A stretch of DNA of 64,000 nucleotides. It comes from Pandoraea sputorum. GTDB lineage: Bacteria > Pseudomonadota > Gammaproteobacteria > Burkholderiales > Burkholderiaceae. A program made the translations under genes and the position numbers. The notes below the pieces were generated by a model, which made no database searches, was not told the origin of the DNA, and worked only from the letters and a program-made list of their open reading frames with translations. The stretch is from contig NZ_CP010431.2 of NCBI RefSeq assembly GCF_000814845.2, positions 3,472,001-3,536,000 of the forward strand, written 5' to 3'. Every line of letters begins with the position of its first letter. Within the stretch, counting starts at the first letter, position 1. This document shows, piece by piece, positions 7,245-15,722 of this stretch.

Positions 7245-8528
7245 TCATGTCAGACGCCGATACGTCCATCGACGCGCGCGCATCACGATCAGTAGCATTA
7301 ACGCTGGCAGTATCCACACGCCCCACTGCCCCATCGGCGTCCACAGCACAGCGAGATACGCCTGTAGCGGCAACCCCCAGGCGACGGTCCGAAGCAAGTC
7401 ATCCACCGTTTTCCACGGCCCTTGCGGCACATCGGCATGATGCGAACCTGACGGCGCCGGATCTATCGGCACAGCGAGGCATAGCAATGGCACGATCAAC
7501 CACGCAAGCTCGTAATAGAGCAAGTACGGCTGGATGAGAAGCGTGGCGATCATGGCAGCAGCCACGCGCAGCGGCAGCGGTGCCTGTCTCACCCACAACC
7601 ACGCCGTGAAGAGCACGGACGGTACTGCTACGAGTCCGTACACCACGTACGCCGTAGGCAGCGTCGCGCCCTGCAATCGCGCCATCGCAAACACCGTAGG
7701 CATTGCGTGCCAGATGTCGCCCGCGCCCTGCTGGACGACCGCTGCATTGAACGTTGCCACCGCTGCAAAAAATGCCTCCCACAATGCCCATCCGCCCCAC
7801 AGCAGCGAGAGGACGCAGCAAACGCCCCCGGTGAGCACCATCGTGCCTAGCGCTCGCCACTGTTTGCCGCATAGCCACCACAACGGCAACAGCAGCGCGA
7901 ATTGCGGCTTGATGACGAGCAAACCAGCGCATACGCCCGCCAGCAACGGGCGCACACTCGACTGAGTGAGTGCGACGCTCATCAGCAACAGAGTAAGGAT
8001 GGAGTTCTGACCGACAAGCACAGCCACCCAAAGGCCGGGAAAAGCCATCACCACGGGCCAAGGCCAACCGGCCAATCGTCGCCATTGCATCACCGCCAAT
8101 GCAAACAACGCGATGCTCACAGCGACGTATATCGCGTAAGTCCACGGATAAGGTAACCACGAGAGGGGTTGGATCAGCCATTGGAAGGTAGGGGGGTAGA
8201 GCCAATGCCCAAGTTCGGTGTATGCAGGAAAGAACTGGCGTTGTGCAGCGTCGAACGTGTCCGGGTGAAATGCCGCCATCGCGCCGAGATGCGTCGTCAT
8301 CCAGGACACTGTCCAATAGACACGCAGATCGTGTCCGAGCGGGGGCATGCTGTTCTCGCCACCGCCATCGCTCGTCAACCAACTAATGGCCCACGCACCC
8401 AGTGCAAGCCATTGCACCAGCATGACGACGACGGCTGCGATGACGACCCCGCGTGACAACGTGGCAGCCCCCGAAGCCTTGCTTCGTTGCCTGACTGCTC
8501 TACTTGACGTCACCGTCTGTCGATTCAC
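7245..8528 (-). CDS. GT87-family (DUF2029) membrane glycosyltransferase
   Basis: A 427-aa polytopic membrane protein with about 10 hydrophobic segments. After the first membrane helix (about 27-52) come the acidic GHDLRVYW (DxxxY pattern) and YPPTFQWLIQPL, both characteristic of GT87 (PIG-M/alpha-mannosyltransferase-like, GT-C fold) enzymes. Members transfer sugars, often mannose or arabinose, from polyprenyl-phosphate donors on the outer face of the inner membrane. The start is a GTG at 8528 preceded by GGGGGAGG at 6-bp spacing. It heads a unit with the DUF1444-like and unknown genes. The acceptor is unknown. Confidence 0.75.
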   Translation of the reverse strand: MNRQTVTSSRAVRQRSKASGAATLSRGVVIAAVVVMLVQWLALGAWAISWLTSDGGGENSMPPLGHDLRVYWTVSWMTTHLGAMAAFHPDTFDAAQRQFFPAYTELGHWLYPPTFQWLIQPLSWLPYPWTYAIYVAVSIALFALAVMQWRRLAGWPWPVVMAFPGLWVAVLVGQNSILTLLLMSVALTQSSVRPLLAGVCAGLLVIKPQFALLLPLWWLCGKQWRALGTMVLTGGVCCVLSLLWGGWALWEAFFAAVATFNAAVVQQGAGDIWHAMPTVFAMARLQGATLPTAYVVYGLVAVPSVLFTAWLWVRQAPLPLRVAAAMIATLLIQPYLLYYELAWLIVPLLCLAVPIDPAPSGSHHADVPQGPWKTVDDLLRTVAWGLPLQAYLAVLWTPMGQWGVWILPALMLLIVMRARRWTYRRLT

Positions 8529-8807
8529 GTCCCGCCTCCCCCACGACTTGTTTCTTTTGTTAAGTGAGCCCCGTCAGTCTTATAGGGCACGCGCTGTCAC
8601 AAGAAGAAAATATTCATATATTTCATCACCTTAGGACAACCCCGAAGGCCCATCGATACGCGTCGCAGCGATGCACATCTTACATCGCGTTACAAAATGA
8701 AACGGATGCCGCGCTTGCCGTGACGGAAACTTTTCTCATGCGACATCGCCCGTGCACGCCAGCACGCAGAAGGGGATTCGCACTTACCGCACGATGGAGA
8801 AAACAAC
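8529..8807. other. Divergent intergenic region
   Basis: 279 bp between the GT87 gene (minus) and the glycine-zipper gene (plus). It contains an AT-rich patch near 8600-8630 that could hold promoters; I see no RNA gene or clear operator. Confidence 0.4.
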
Positions 8808-9503
8808 ATGGATAACGATCTGCAACCGCGCCGCATGCATCCTTTGGTCGCTGCCGCTGCCGGCAGTATCGTCGTAGTCAGCCTGCTGGGCGTCGCCGCC
8901 ATTACCGGCGTGCTGCCCGTGGCCAAGAGTACGGACGGCCCCGCGACGTCGGGTAATAGTTCGCAATATGCGCTGACGTCGCCGCAACCGCCGTCGCTCT
9001 CGGCACAATCGCAATCACAACCGTCCACGACGGCCGCGCAGCAGCAAGCGCAGTACGCGACGCAGCAACAAGCCGCCGAGCGCGCGCCGGCGCCGCAGCC
9101 CTCCTATGCGCAACAAACGGCAGCACCGGCACAACAGGCACAACCGACACAACAACAAGCCGCGGCTTGCTCTACGTGCGGTACGGTGCAATCGGTGCAG
9201 CCGATCCGCACGGAAGGCCACGCCTCGGGCTTGGGTGCCGTGGGCGGCGCCGTGGCCGGTGGTCTGCTCGGCAATCAATTCGGCGCGGGTAATGGCCGTA
9301 CGGCAATGACGGTGGTCGGTGCGCTCGGCGGGGGGTTGGCCGGTAACGAAGTCGAAAAGCGTGTGCGCTCCGACACCGTGTATCGCGTCTACGTCCGCAT
9401 GGATACCGGCAAGACGCGCTACTGGACCTATCAGTCCGCTCCTGGCGTGCAACCGGGTGACCGCGTGCGTCTGGAAAACAACGGACTCGTACGCGCGAGC
9501 TAA
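8808..9503 (+). CDS. Glycine-zipper 2TM-domain envelope protein
   Basis: 231 aa. One N-terminal membrane helix (about 12-38) is followed by a long low-complexity linker rich in Gln, Ala, Pro and Ser (45-125). A glycine zipper follows (GLGAVGGAVAGGLLGNQFGAGNGRTAMTVVGALGGGLAGNEVEK), then a beta-rich tail ending GDRVRLENNGLVRAS. The last two parts are typical of the Rick_17kDa/SlyB family of outer-membrane-associated proteins. Unlike SlyB it has no lipobox, so it is probably anchored in the inner membrane by its first helix. GGAG precedes the ATG. Its function is likely structural in the envelope; no partner can be named. Confidence 0.8.
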   Translation: MDNDLQPRRMHPLVAAAAGSIVVVSLLGVAAITGVLPVAKSTDGPATSGNSSQYALTSPQPPSLSAQSQSQPSTTAAQQQAQYATQQQAAERAPAPQPSYAQQTAAPAQQAQPTQQQAAACSTCGTVQSVQPIRTEGHASGLGAVGGAVAGGLLGNQFGAGNGRTAMTVVGALGGGLAGNEVEKRVRSDTVYRVYVRMDTGKTRYWTYQSAPGVQPGDRVRLENNGLVRAS

Positions 9504-9549
9504 GGCTTCGGCGGCATGTCGCCGCCCGTACGTGAATTCGTCTCGCAGA

Positions 9550-9586
9550 AAAACAAAAGCCGCTCTCCTGAGCGGCTTTTGTTTTG
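9550..9586. terminator. Bidirectional terminator between glycine-zipper gene and iscX
   Basis: acaaaagccgct and agcggcttttgt form a long stem with a 6-nt loop. T runs follow on both strands, ending the plus-strand gene and the isc operon. Confidence 0.85.
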
Positions 9587-9635
9587 GGATGCGATGACTT
9601 ACTGCGCATCCTTTCGTCTCTCACGACATTCCGAC

Positions 9636-9830
9636 TCAGTCGGCTTCGTCGATCCATGCCAGTTGAATGGCTTCCAGGATCTTCTCGCCGGAACGATCCG
9701 GTGCATCGTCGAAACCATCGAGCGCGACCACCCACTTATGCAAGTCGGTGAACCGCACATATTGCGGGTCAACATCGGGATGCGCTTCAGTGAGCGCAAT
9801 CGCGATTTCCAGGCTGTCGGTCCATTTCAT
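9636..9830 (-). CDS. iscX: Fe-S assembly protein IscX
   Basis: 64 aa, the usual size. [34 protein letters not shown] and the acidic C-terminus ([13 protein letters not shown]) are diagnostic for IscX (YfhJ). It binds IscS and iron and tunes the rate of cluster assembly. It is the last gene of the isc operon, 50 bp after fdx, and is followed by the shared terminator. Confidence 0.95.
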   Translation of the reverse strand: MKWTDSLEIAIALTEAHPDVDPQYVRFTDLHKWVVALDGFDDAPDRSGEKILEAIQLAWIDEAD

Positions 9831-9880
9831 GGGAAGGCTCCTTTGTTATCTCGTCACTGCGCGAGGCCTGACGGCGTCGA

Positions 9881-10222
9881 TCAGTGATTTTCCTTGGCGT
9901 GGTTGATCGTGTACTTCGGAATTTCGACGACCAGATCGGTGTCGTCGGGCATCAACGTCTGGCACGACAGGCGTGACGTCGGCTCCAGACCCCAGGCCTT
10001 GTCGAGCAGATCTTCCTCTTCGTCTTCCGCAGCTTCCAGCGATTCGAAACCTTCGCGCACGATGACGTGGCACGTCGTACAGGCGCACGACAGCTCGCAG
10101 GCATGCTCGATCTCGATGTGGTTATCGAGCAGCGCACGGCACACGGACGTGCCCGGTGCAACCTCCAGCACAGCGCCCTCCGGGCACAACTCGACGTGAG
10201 GCAATACAACGATTTGCGGCAT
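9881..10222 (-). CDS. fdx: ISC-type [2Fe-2S] ferredoxin
   Basis: 113 aa. Ligands Cys42, Cys48, Cys51 and Cys87 (ACELSCACTTCHVIVREG ... RLSCQTL) are those of the isc-operon ferredoxin, which supplies electrons to IscU/IscS during cluster assembly. The ATG at 10222 starts MPQIVVLPH, as in homologs. An upstream in-frame extension would overlap hscA and is not similar to anything. The gap to hscA is 22 bp. Confidence 0.95.
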   Translation of the reverse strand: MPQIVVLPHVELCPEGAVLEVAPGTSVCRALLDNHIEIEHACELSCACTTCHVIVREGFESLEAAEDEEEDLLDKAWGLEPTSRLSCQTLMPDDTDLVVEIPKYTINHAKENH

Positions 10223-10244
10223 GGCTTTGAATTCCGTGTGTGTC

Positions 10245-12122
10245 TTACAGTTTGTCGATATCCGCGACGCGTCGGCCTGCCAGCGCGGCACGGATACTCT
10301 TGTCCATGCGGCGCGCGGCGAACTCGTCGGTGGCGTGCGAAAGCGTTTCGGTGGCCGTCTTGATGGCGACCTGATCGTCGCCGCCAGCCTTCTGACGCAG
10401 GTCGGCCAGCAGCCCGTCGATCTGCGTACGCTCCTCGGCATTAAGCAGTTCCGGGTCAGCTTGCAGCGCGCTGTCGATGGCGACCAGAAGACGTTCGGCT
10501 TCTACCTGTTGCTCACGCAGCGCGCGTGCACGCATGTCTTGCTCGGCCGAGCCGAAGCTGTCCTGCAACATGCGCGAGATGTCCTCGTCGGCCAGTCCGT
10601 AGGACGGCTTGACTTCGATGGATGCCGCCACGCCGGAGTGCATTTCCTGCGCGAAGACAGACAGCAAACCGTCAGCGTCGACCTGATAGGTGACACGAAT
10701 GCGTGCCGCACCGGCCGTCATCGGCGGAATGCCGCGCAACTCGAAGCGCGCCAGCGAACGGCAGTCCGATACCAACTCACGTTCGCCTTGCAGCACGTGA
10801 ATGGCCATGGCCGTCTGACCGTCCTTGAACGTCGTGAATTCTTGCGCGCGGGCCACCGGAATCGTGGCGTTACGCGGAATGATCTTTTCGACCAGGCCGC
10901 CCATGGTCTCGACACCGAGCGAGAGCGGAATCACGTCGAGCAGCAGCCAGTCGTCGCCTTCGGCCTGGTTGCCGGCCAGCAGATTCGCCTGCACGGCGGC
11001 ACCCAGTGCAACGACTTGATCCGGGTCGAGGTCGACCAGCGGTTCACGTCCGAAGAAGCTCGCCACAGCCGCCCGCACTTGCGGCATGCGCGTCGCGCCG
11101 CCCACAAGGACAACGCCCTTGACGTCTTCCGGTCCCATTCCCGCGTCACGCAGCGCCTTGCGCATCGGGCCGATCGTGCGTTGCACGAGCGGGGCACCCA
11201 GCGCAGTGAACTGCTCACGCGTGAGTTCCAACGACATGTTGCGGTCCCCGGACAACGTCACGCTGAGGGTCGCTTGCTCGGCATCCGTGAGCGCTTCCTT
11301 CACGGTACGTGCGTGATCCAACAAACTGCGTACGTCTTCAGGCGTCAGCGACGCTGTTTCGATACCAGCGCTCTGCACTGCCCAGCGGTAGATGGCCTGG
11401 TCAAAGTCGTCGCCACCCAGCGCCGAATCGCCGCCAGCCGCGAGCACTTCGAACACCCCCTTCGTCAGACGAAGGACCGAGATGTCGAACGTGCCACCAC
11501 CGAGGTCGTAGACTGCGTACAGTCCTTCCGCTGCGTTGTCCAGACCGTACGCAATCGCAGCCGCCGTCGGTTCGTTGAGCAGGCGCAGGACATTGAGACC
11601 GGCCAGACGCGCGGCGTCCTTGGTCGCCTGCCGTTGCGCGTCGTCGAAGTACGCGGGCACCGTGATCACAGCGCCGACGAGATCGTCGCCAAGGGTATCT
11701 TCGGCACGCTGACGCAGCGTCGCGAGAATCTCGGCGGACACTTCCACCGGGCTCTTCACGCCACCTGCAGTGTTCATCTGCACCATGCCCGGGGCATCGA
11801 CGAAATCGTACGGGGCGTTGTCTGCGTGTGCGACGTCCGCGAGACCACGGCCCATGAATCGCTTGACGGAGACAATGGTGTTGCGCGGATCGGTGGCGGC
11901 AGCCGTCTTGGCGTCGTACCCGATCTGCGTGCGGTGACCGCCCAGATAACGGACGACGGACGGCAGCAACACGCGGCCCTGATCGTCGGGGAGGACTTCG
12001 GCCACGCCGCTGCGCACGGAGGCCACGAGCGAGTGCGTCGTGCCCAGGTCGATGCCCACGGCGAGTCGCCGCTGGTGCGGCGCGGGGGACATGCCGGGTT
12101 CGGAAATTTGCAGAAGGGCCAT
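10245..12122 (-). CDS. hscA: Hsp70-type chaperone HscA
   Basis: 625 aa (616 in E. coli). The N-terminus [32 protein letters not shown] matches HscA closely and fixes the ATG at 12122. The ATPase domain carries the phosphate motifs ([21 protein letters not shown]) and is followed by the substrate-binding domain, which in this family binds the LPPVK loop of IscU. It works with HscB to release the nascent cluster. The gene follows hscB after an 86-bp gap that contains a hairpin at the hscB stop. Confidence 0.96.
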   Translation of the reverse strand: MALLQISEPGMSPAPHQRRLAVGIDLGTTHSLVASVRSGVAEVLPDDQGRVLLPSVVRYLGGHRTQIGYDAKTAAATDPRNTIVSVKRFMGRGLADVAHADNAPYDFVDAPGMVQMNTAGGVKSPVEVSAEILATLRQRAEDTLGDDLVGAVITVPAYFDDAQRQATKDAARLAGLNVLRLLNEPTAAAIAYGLDNAAEGLYAVYDLGGGTFDISVLRLTKGVFEVLAAGGDSALGGDDFDQAIYRWAVQSAGIETASLTPEDVRSLLDHARTVKEALTDAEQATLSVTLSGDRNMSLELTREQFTALGAPLVQRTIGPMRKALRDAGMGPEDVKGVVLVGGATRMPQVRAAVASFFGREPLVDLDPDQVVALGAAVQANLLAGNQAEGDDWLLLDVIPLSLGVETMGGLVEKIIPRNATIPVARAQEFTTFKDGQTAMAIHVLQGERELVSDCRSLARFELRGIPPMTAGAARIRVTYQVDADGLLSVFAQEMHSGVAASIEVKPSYGLADEDISRMLQDSFGSAEQDMRARALREQQVEAERLLVAIDSALQADPELLNAEERTQIDGLLADLRQKAGGDDQVAIKTATETLSHATDEFAARRMDKSIRAALAGRRVADIDKL

Positions 12123-12186
12123 GACTTTGCAATGCGGGCGACGCGTGAGCGCGTCCACCCTGTTCTCAAGCAGTTCTCAATGACAT

Positions 12187-12212
12187 GTGACGGCGCCGCA
12201 CCGGGCCGTCAC
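12187..12212 (-). other. Hairpin at the hscB stop codon
   Basis: gtgacggc (12187-12194) and gccgtcac (12205-12212) form an 8-bp stem around a 10-nt loop, overlapping the hscB TGA. No U run follows, so it is more likely an RNA stability or processing element between hscB and hscA than a terminator. Confidence 0.5.
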
Positions 12213-12739
12213 GCGTTTTCCAGCATTTCGATGCGCTGCGCGATATCTTCCTCAGCGCGCGCAATGAACATCAATTGCCGCACGGCTTCCGCCGCAGGCT
12301 GCCAGGCCGCGCTGTCGAGCCAGTCGCCCAGCTTCGTCAGCCGCACGCGACGATCGTCGCGCAAGGACCTGGCAAGCGCGTCTAGTGCGCCAATATTGCG
12401 AGCAGCGACGGCGTCGTCGATCGCTTCGCGCCACTCCATCTGCTGCATCAGGAAATCGGGGGCCATCGCGGTATTGTTCTCCGCGCCCACGTCGATGCCC
12501 TGCAACGTCAGCAAATAAGTCGCGCGCTGTAACGGATCACGCAGCGTGCGGTATGCCGCATTCGCCTGCGCGGCCCATTGCATGGCCACGCGACGCTCTG
12601 CATCGCTCGCACTTGCGAACCGGTCCGGATGCACGCGCGATTGCACCGCACGATAGGCCGCCTCCAGCGCTTCGGCATCGAGCGCGAAGCCCTGCGGCAG
12701 ATCGAACAGCGTGAAATAGTTGTCAGTCAATGCACTCAT
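12209..12739 (-). CDS. hscB: J-domain co-chaperone HscB
   Basis: 176 aa. The J-domain carries HPD at residues 37-39 and the C-terminal three-helix domain binds IscU. HscB delivers IscU to HscA and stimulates its ATPase. CGGAG lies 5-6 bp before the ATG, so translation starts independently. Directly upstream is a strong intrinsic terminator (about 12767-12787) that separates hscB-hscA-fdx-iscX from iscRSUA and the DUF3565 gene, so expression probably depends on read-through or an unmapped promoter. Confidence 0.95.
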   Translation of the reverse strand: MSALTDNYFTLFDLPQGFALDAEALEAAYRAVQSRVHPDRFASASDAERRVAMQWAAQANAAYRTLRDPLQRATYLLTLQGIDVGAENNTAMAPDFLMQQMEWREAIDDAVAARNIGALDALARSLRDDRRVRLTKLGDWLDSAAWQPAAEAVRQLMFIARAEEDIAQRIEMLENA

Positions 12740-12766
12740 CGCGCTCCGGGCCTACATTCGACCCGT

Positions 12767-12787
12767 AAAAAAAGCGGCTCGCGCCGC
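12767..12787 (-). terminator. Intrinsic terminator inside the isc operon
   Basis: On the minus strand GCGGC-GCGA-GCCGC (GNRA tetraloop) is followed by seven U residues. It stands between the DUF3565 gene and hscB, both transcribed in this direction. Partial termination here would lower HscBA-Fdx relative to IscSUA. Confidence 0.7.
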
Positions 12788-12833
12788 CTTGTTGCCTACG
12801 CTACTACGCCCCGCTCGCCAGACCGACCTTGCA

Positions 12834-13064
12834 TCACTCGTCGACTGGCTCGCCACGCTCGCATTTGCGGCACGGCAACTCGCTGCCCAGCATCGCCTCG
12901 CGGCCTTCCGGGCTTTGCGTCCATGTCCGGATCTGCCACGGAGGGAGATGCCGGACATGTTGCCCATGCCCGCACGCGAGTCGCGCGACCCACTGGCCTT
13001 CGTCGTCTTGCCGAAAACCGGTGATCTTGCGCAGCGGTGCCGCGTCAGACGCGGAACGACTCAC
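12834..13064 (-). CDS. DUF3565 protein inside the isc operon
   Basis: 76 aa with the DUF3565 signature: [31 protein letters not shown], then an arginine/tryptophan stretch and a C-terminal LPCRKCERG. The CGH and CxxC cysteines plus several histidines could bind zinc or iron. The frame opens at a GTG (13064) that overlaps the end of iscA by 20 bp in another frame. That suggests translational coupling, although the exact start is uncertain. The family has no known function; its place between iscA and hscB hints at a link to Fe-S or metal handling. Confidence 0.75.
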   Translation of the reverse strand: MSRSASDAAPLRKITGFRQDDEGQWVARLACGHGQHVRHLPPWQIRTWTQSPEGREAMLGSELPCRKCERGEPVDE

Positions 13065-13368
13065 CGCAGCCGCACTCGTCCTTGACGTTCGGATTGTTGA
13101 AGCGGAATCCTTCGTTCAGGCCTTCGCGCGCGAAGTCCAGCTCGGTGCCATCGATGTACGGCAGACTCTTCGGATCGACGATCACCTTCACGCCGTGGCT
13201 TTCGAAGACCGTGTCCTCGCCCGCCACGTCGTCGGCGTACTCCAGCTTGTAGGCCAGGCCCGAGCAGCCGGTCGTCTTCACGCCCAGCCGCAGGCCCACG
13301 CCCTTGCCGCGCCGCGTCAAATAACGCGTAACGTGCTGCGCGGCCTTCTCGGTCAATGTAACGGCCAT
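13045..13368 (-). CDS. iscA: Fe-S cluster carrier IscA
   Basis: 107 aa, A-type carrier. The three conserved cysteines are Cys35 (TTGCSGL) and Cys99/Cys101 (ECGCGESF). It accepts clusters or iron and passes them to apoproteins. The ATG at 13368 begins [13 protein letters not shown], typical of IscA; the gap to iscU is 29 bp. Confidence 0.95.
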   Translation of the reverse strand: MAVTLTEKAAQHVTRYLTRRGKGVGLRLGVKTTGCSGLAYKLEYADDVAGEDTVFESHGVKVIVDPKSLPYIDGTELDFAREGLNEGFRFNNPNVKDECGCGESFRV

Positions 13369-13397
13369 CTTGCCTGTTTCCTTATTCGTCGCGCTGC

Positions 13398-13805
13398 TTA
13401 GGCAGCCTGAGCCGCATCGGCCGACTGGCCGTGCTTCTGCTTGTAGTCGGCCACAGCCGCCTTGATGGCGTCTTCGGCCAGAATCGAGCAGTGAATCTTC
13501 ACCGGCGGCAGGGCCAGTTCTTGCGCGATTTCGGTGTTCTTGATTTCGAGCGCCTGATCCAGCGTCTTGCCCTTGACCCACTCGGTCACCAGCGACGACG
13601 AAGCAATCGCCGAGCCGCAACCGTAGGTTTTGAACTTGGCGTCTTCGATCACGCCGGCTTCGTTCACGCGGATCTGCAGCTTCATCACGTCGCCACAGGC
13701 CGGTGCGCCGACCATGCCCGTACCAACGGCGTCGTCGCCCTTCTCGAACGAACCGACGTTACGCGGGTTTTCGTAGTGATCCAGAACTTCCTTGCTGTAC
13801 GACAT
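13398..13805 (-). CDS. iscU: Fe-S scaffold protein IscU
   Basis: 135 aa. Cluster ligands Cys37, Asp39, Cys63 and Cys106 are present, and the HscA recognition motif LPPVKIHC is at 99-106. It is the platform on which IscS-derived sulfur and iron form the cluster. The C-terminus is a few residues longer than in E. coli and Ala/Gln-rich. It lies 18 bp after iscS. Confidence 0.97.
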   Translation of the reverse strand: MSYSKEVLDHYENPRNVGSFEKGDDAVGTGMVGAPACGDVMKLQIRVNEAGVIEDAKFKTYGCGSAIASSSLVTEWVKGKTLDQALEIKNTEIAQELALPPVKIHCSILAEDAIKAAVADYKQKHGQSADAAQAA

Positions 13806-13823
13806 GGCTAACTCCTTGAATAC

Positions 13824-15047
13824 TCAGTGTGCGGCCCATTGGATCGAATTGAGATCGACCCCGTCCTTGTACATTTCCCACAGCGGCGAAAGATCGCGCA
13901 GCTTGCCGATCTTGCTCTTAAGCAGTTCGACCACGTAGTCGACCTCCTGCTCGGTCGTGAAACGACCCACCGTGAAGCGAATCGAGCTGTGCGCCAGTTC
14001 GTCGTTGCGGCCCAGAGCGCGCAGTACGTACGAAGGCTCGAGCGAGGCCGACGTGCACGCCGAACCCGACGACACCGCCACATCCTTGATCGCCATGATC
14101 AGCGACTCGCCTTCGACAAAATTGAAGCTGATGTTCAGGTTGTGCGGGACACGTTGTTCCATGTCGCCGTTCACATACACTTCTTCCATCTCCGTCAGGC
14201 CCTTCAGCAGACGGTCGCGCAGCATACGCACGCGCTCGTTCTCGACAGCCATCTCTTCACGGGCCAGACGGAACGCCTCGCCCATGCCGACGATCTGGTG
14301 CGTAGCGAGCGTACCCGAGCGCATGCCGCGTTCATGACCGCCACCGTGAATCTGTGCTTCGATACGCACGCGCGGCTTGCGACGCACGTACAGTGCGCCG
14401 ATGCCCTTCGGGCCGTACGTCTTGTGTGCCGAGAACGACATCAGGTCGACCTTCAGTGCCGCCAGATCGATCGGCATCTTGCCAGTCGCTTGCGCAGCGT
14501 CGACGTGGAAAATGATCCCCTTCTCGCGGCAGATCTCGCCGAGCGTAGCGATGTCCTGAATCACGCCGATCTCGTTGTTCACGGCCATGATCGACACGAG
14601 AATCGTGTCCGGACGCAGCGCCGCCTTGAACACTTCCAGATCCAGCAGGCCGTCGTCCTTGACGTCCAGATAGGTCACTTCGAAGCCTTCGCGCTCCAGC
14701 TCACGCATCGTGTCGAGCACAGCCTTGTGCTCGGTCTTCACGGTGATGAGGTGCTTGCCCTTGCCCTGATAGAAGTGTGCCGCGCCCTTGATGGCGAGGT
14801 TATTCGACTCGGTCGCGCCCGACGTCCACACGATTTCGCGCGGATCGGCGTTCACCAGCTTGGCGACTTCCTCGCGTGCCTCTTCCACCGCCTGCTCCGC
14901 GGCCCAGCCGAACGAGTGGCTGCGCGATGCCGGGTTGCCGAACTGCTCGCGCAGGTAGGGCAACATCTTGTCCACGACGCGCGGGTCAATCGGCGTCGTG
15001 GCGCTGTAATCCATGTAGATGGGGAGGTTGAGGGTGTCGTTTTTCAT
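13824..15047 (-). CDS. iscS: Cysteine desulfurase IscS
   Basis: 407 aa. The pyridoxal-phosphate lysine is Lys209 ([12 protein letters not shown]) and the persulfide-carrying cysteine is Cys331 ([17 protein letters not shown]). It takes sulfur from L-cysteine for clusters and tRNA thiolation. The ATG at 15047 starts [19 protein letters not shown], as in Burkholderiales; an ATG farther upstream would overlap iscR. The gap to iscR is 31 bp. Confidence 0.97.
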   Translation of the reverse strand: MKNDTLNLPIYMDYSATTPIDPRVVDKMLPYLREQFGNPASRSHSFGWAAEQAVEEAREEVAKLVNADPREIVWTSGATESNNLAIKGAAHFYQGKGKHLITVKTEHKAVLDTMRELEREGFEVTYLDVKDDGLLDLEVFKAALRPDTILVSIMAVNNEIGVIQDIATLGEICREKGIIFHVDAAQATGKMPIDLAALKVDLMSFSAHKTYGPKGIGALYVRRKPRVRIEAQIHGGGHERGMRSGTLATHQIVGMGEAFRLAREEMAVENERVRMLRDRLLKGLTEMEEVYVNGDMEQRVPHNLNISFNFVEGESLIMAIKDVAVSSGSACTSASLEPSYVLRALGRNDELAHSSIRFTVGRFTTEQEVDYVVELLKSKIGKLRDLSPLWEMYKDGVDLNSIQWAAH

Positions 15048-15078
15048 GGGGTGCTCCAGGATCGTGCCGTGGCGCCTG

Positions 15079-15606
15079 TTATGAACGGGCCATATCAAAG
15101 ACCGAATTGGGGATACGCGTCGTCATCGTCTGGTTGTTGTTGCCAGACTCACGCGTGTCGCGCAGCACGGCCTGTTGGGCCTGCTTGCTGCGCTGCTGCT
15201 CGACGAGGTCACGCAGGGAAACGGAATCGAGATACTCAACCATCTTCTGGTTGAGTGTCGCCCACAGCTCATGCGTCATGCAGTGGCCGCGATGGCCGTC
15301 CTGGCCCTTCTCGCAATTGCCTTTGCTTCCGCACTGTGTGGCGTCGAGCGGTTCGTCGACCGCAATGATGATGTCGGCGACCGTCACCTCTTCTGCGCGG
15401 CGCGCAAGACTGTAACCACCGCCCGGACCGCGCACGCTCTCCACGATTTCGTGGCGGCGAAGCTTCCCGAACAGTTGCTCCAGATAAGAGAGCGAAATTC
15501 GCTGACGCTGACTAATGCCCGCAAGCGTCACGGGACCCGCGTCCTGGCGCATAGCCAGGTCGATCATCGCCGTGACGGCGAAACGGCCTTTCGTGGTAAG
15601 TCTCAT
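15079..15606 (-). CDS. iscR: Fe-S sensing Rrf2-type regulator IscR
   Basis: 175 aa. The winged helix-turn-helix lies at about 1-65 ([32 protein letters not shown]) and the cluster region has Cys92, Cys98, Cys109 and His112. In E. coli the ligands are Cys92, Cys98, Cys104 and His107, so the segment between the second and third cysteine is five residues longer here ([12 protein letters not shown]). With a [2Fe-2S] cluster IscR represses its own operon; two type-1-like sites overlap the promoter just upstream. Confidence 0.95.
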   Translation of the reverse strand: MRLTTKGRFAVTAMIDLAMRQDAGPVTLAGISQRQRISLSYLEQLFGKLRRHEIVESVRGPGGGYSLARRAEEVTVADIIIAVDEPLDATQCGSKGNCEKGQDGHRGHCMTHELWATLNQKMVEYLDSVSLRDLVEQQRSKQAQQAVLRDTRESGNNNQTMTTRIPNSVFDMARS

Positions 15607-15622
15607 GATGATGCAGGGGATT

Positions 15623-15647
15623 AATCTCGACTATTTTCGTCAAGTAT
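15623..15647 (-). promoter_or_regulatory. IscR type-1-like site 1
   Basis: The minus-strand 25-mer starting ATACTTGAC and continuing AAAATAGTCGAGA matches 22 of 25 positions of the E. coli type-1 consensus ATAsyyGACtrwww/yAGTCrrsTAT. It covers the -10 element of the iscR promoter. Confidence 0.7.
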
Positions 15648-15670
15648 AAATTCCCTACGAATTTAGTCAA
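15643..15670 (-). promoter_or_regulatory. Promoter of the isc operon
   Basis: On the minus strand TTGACT (15665-15670) and TATACT (15643-15648) are 16 bp apart. Both hexamers sit inside IscR-like sites, so holo-IscR binding would block RNA polymerase. Confidence 0.7.
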
Positions 15671-15674
15671 GTAC
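15650..15674 (-). promoter_or_regulatory. IscR type-1-like site 2
   Basis: The minus-strand 25-mer starting GTACTTGACTAAAT matches about 20 of 25 consensus positions and covers the -35 element. It lies head to tail with site 1, spaced 27 bp start to start. Confidence 0.55.
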
Positions 15675-15722
15675 TTCTGGCCCATTTTTTGCGGAAGTTC
15701 CCTCGTCCGCTTGTGAAATTTC

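Noticed and set aside
10221..12518. 765-codon open frame antisense to hscA and hscB
   Set aside because: It lies opposite well-supported genes, has no family features and a composition typical of the shadow frame of GC-rich coding DNA.
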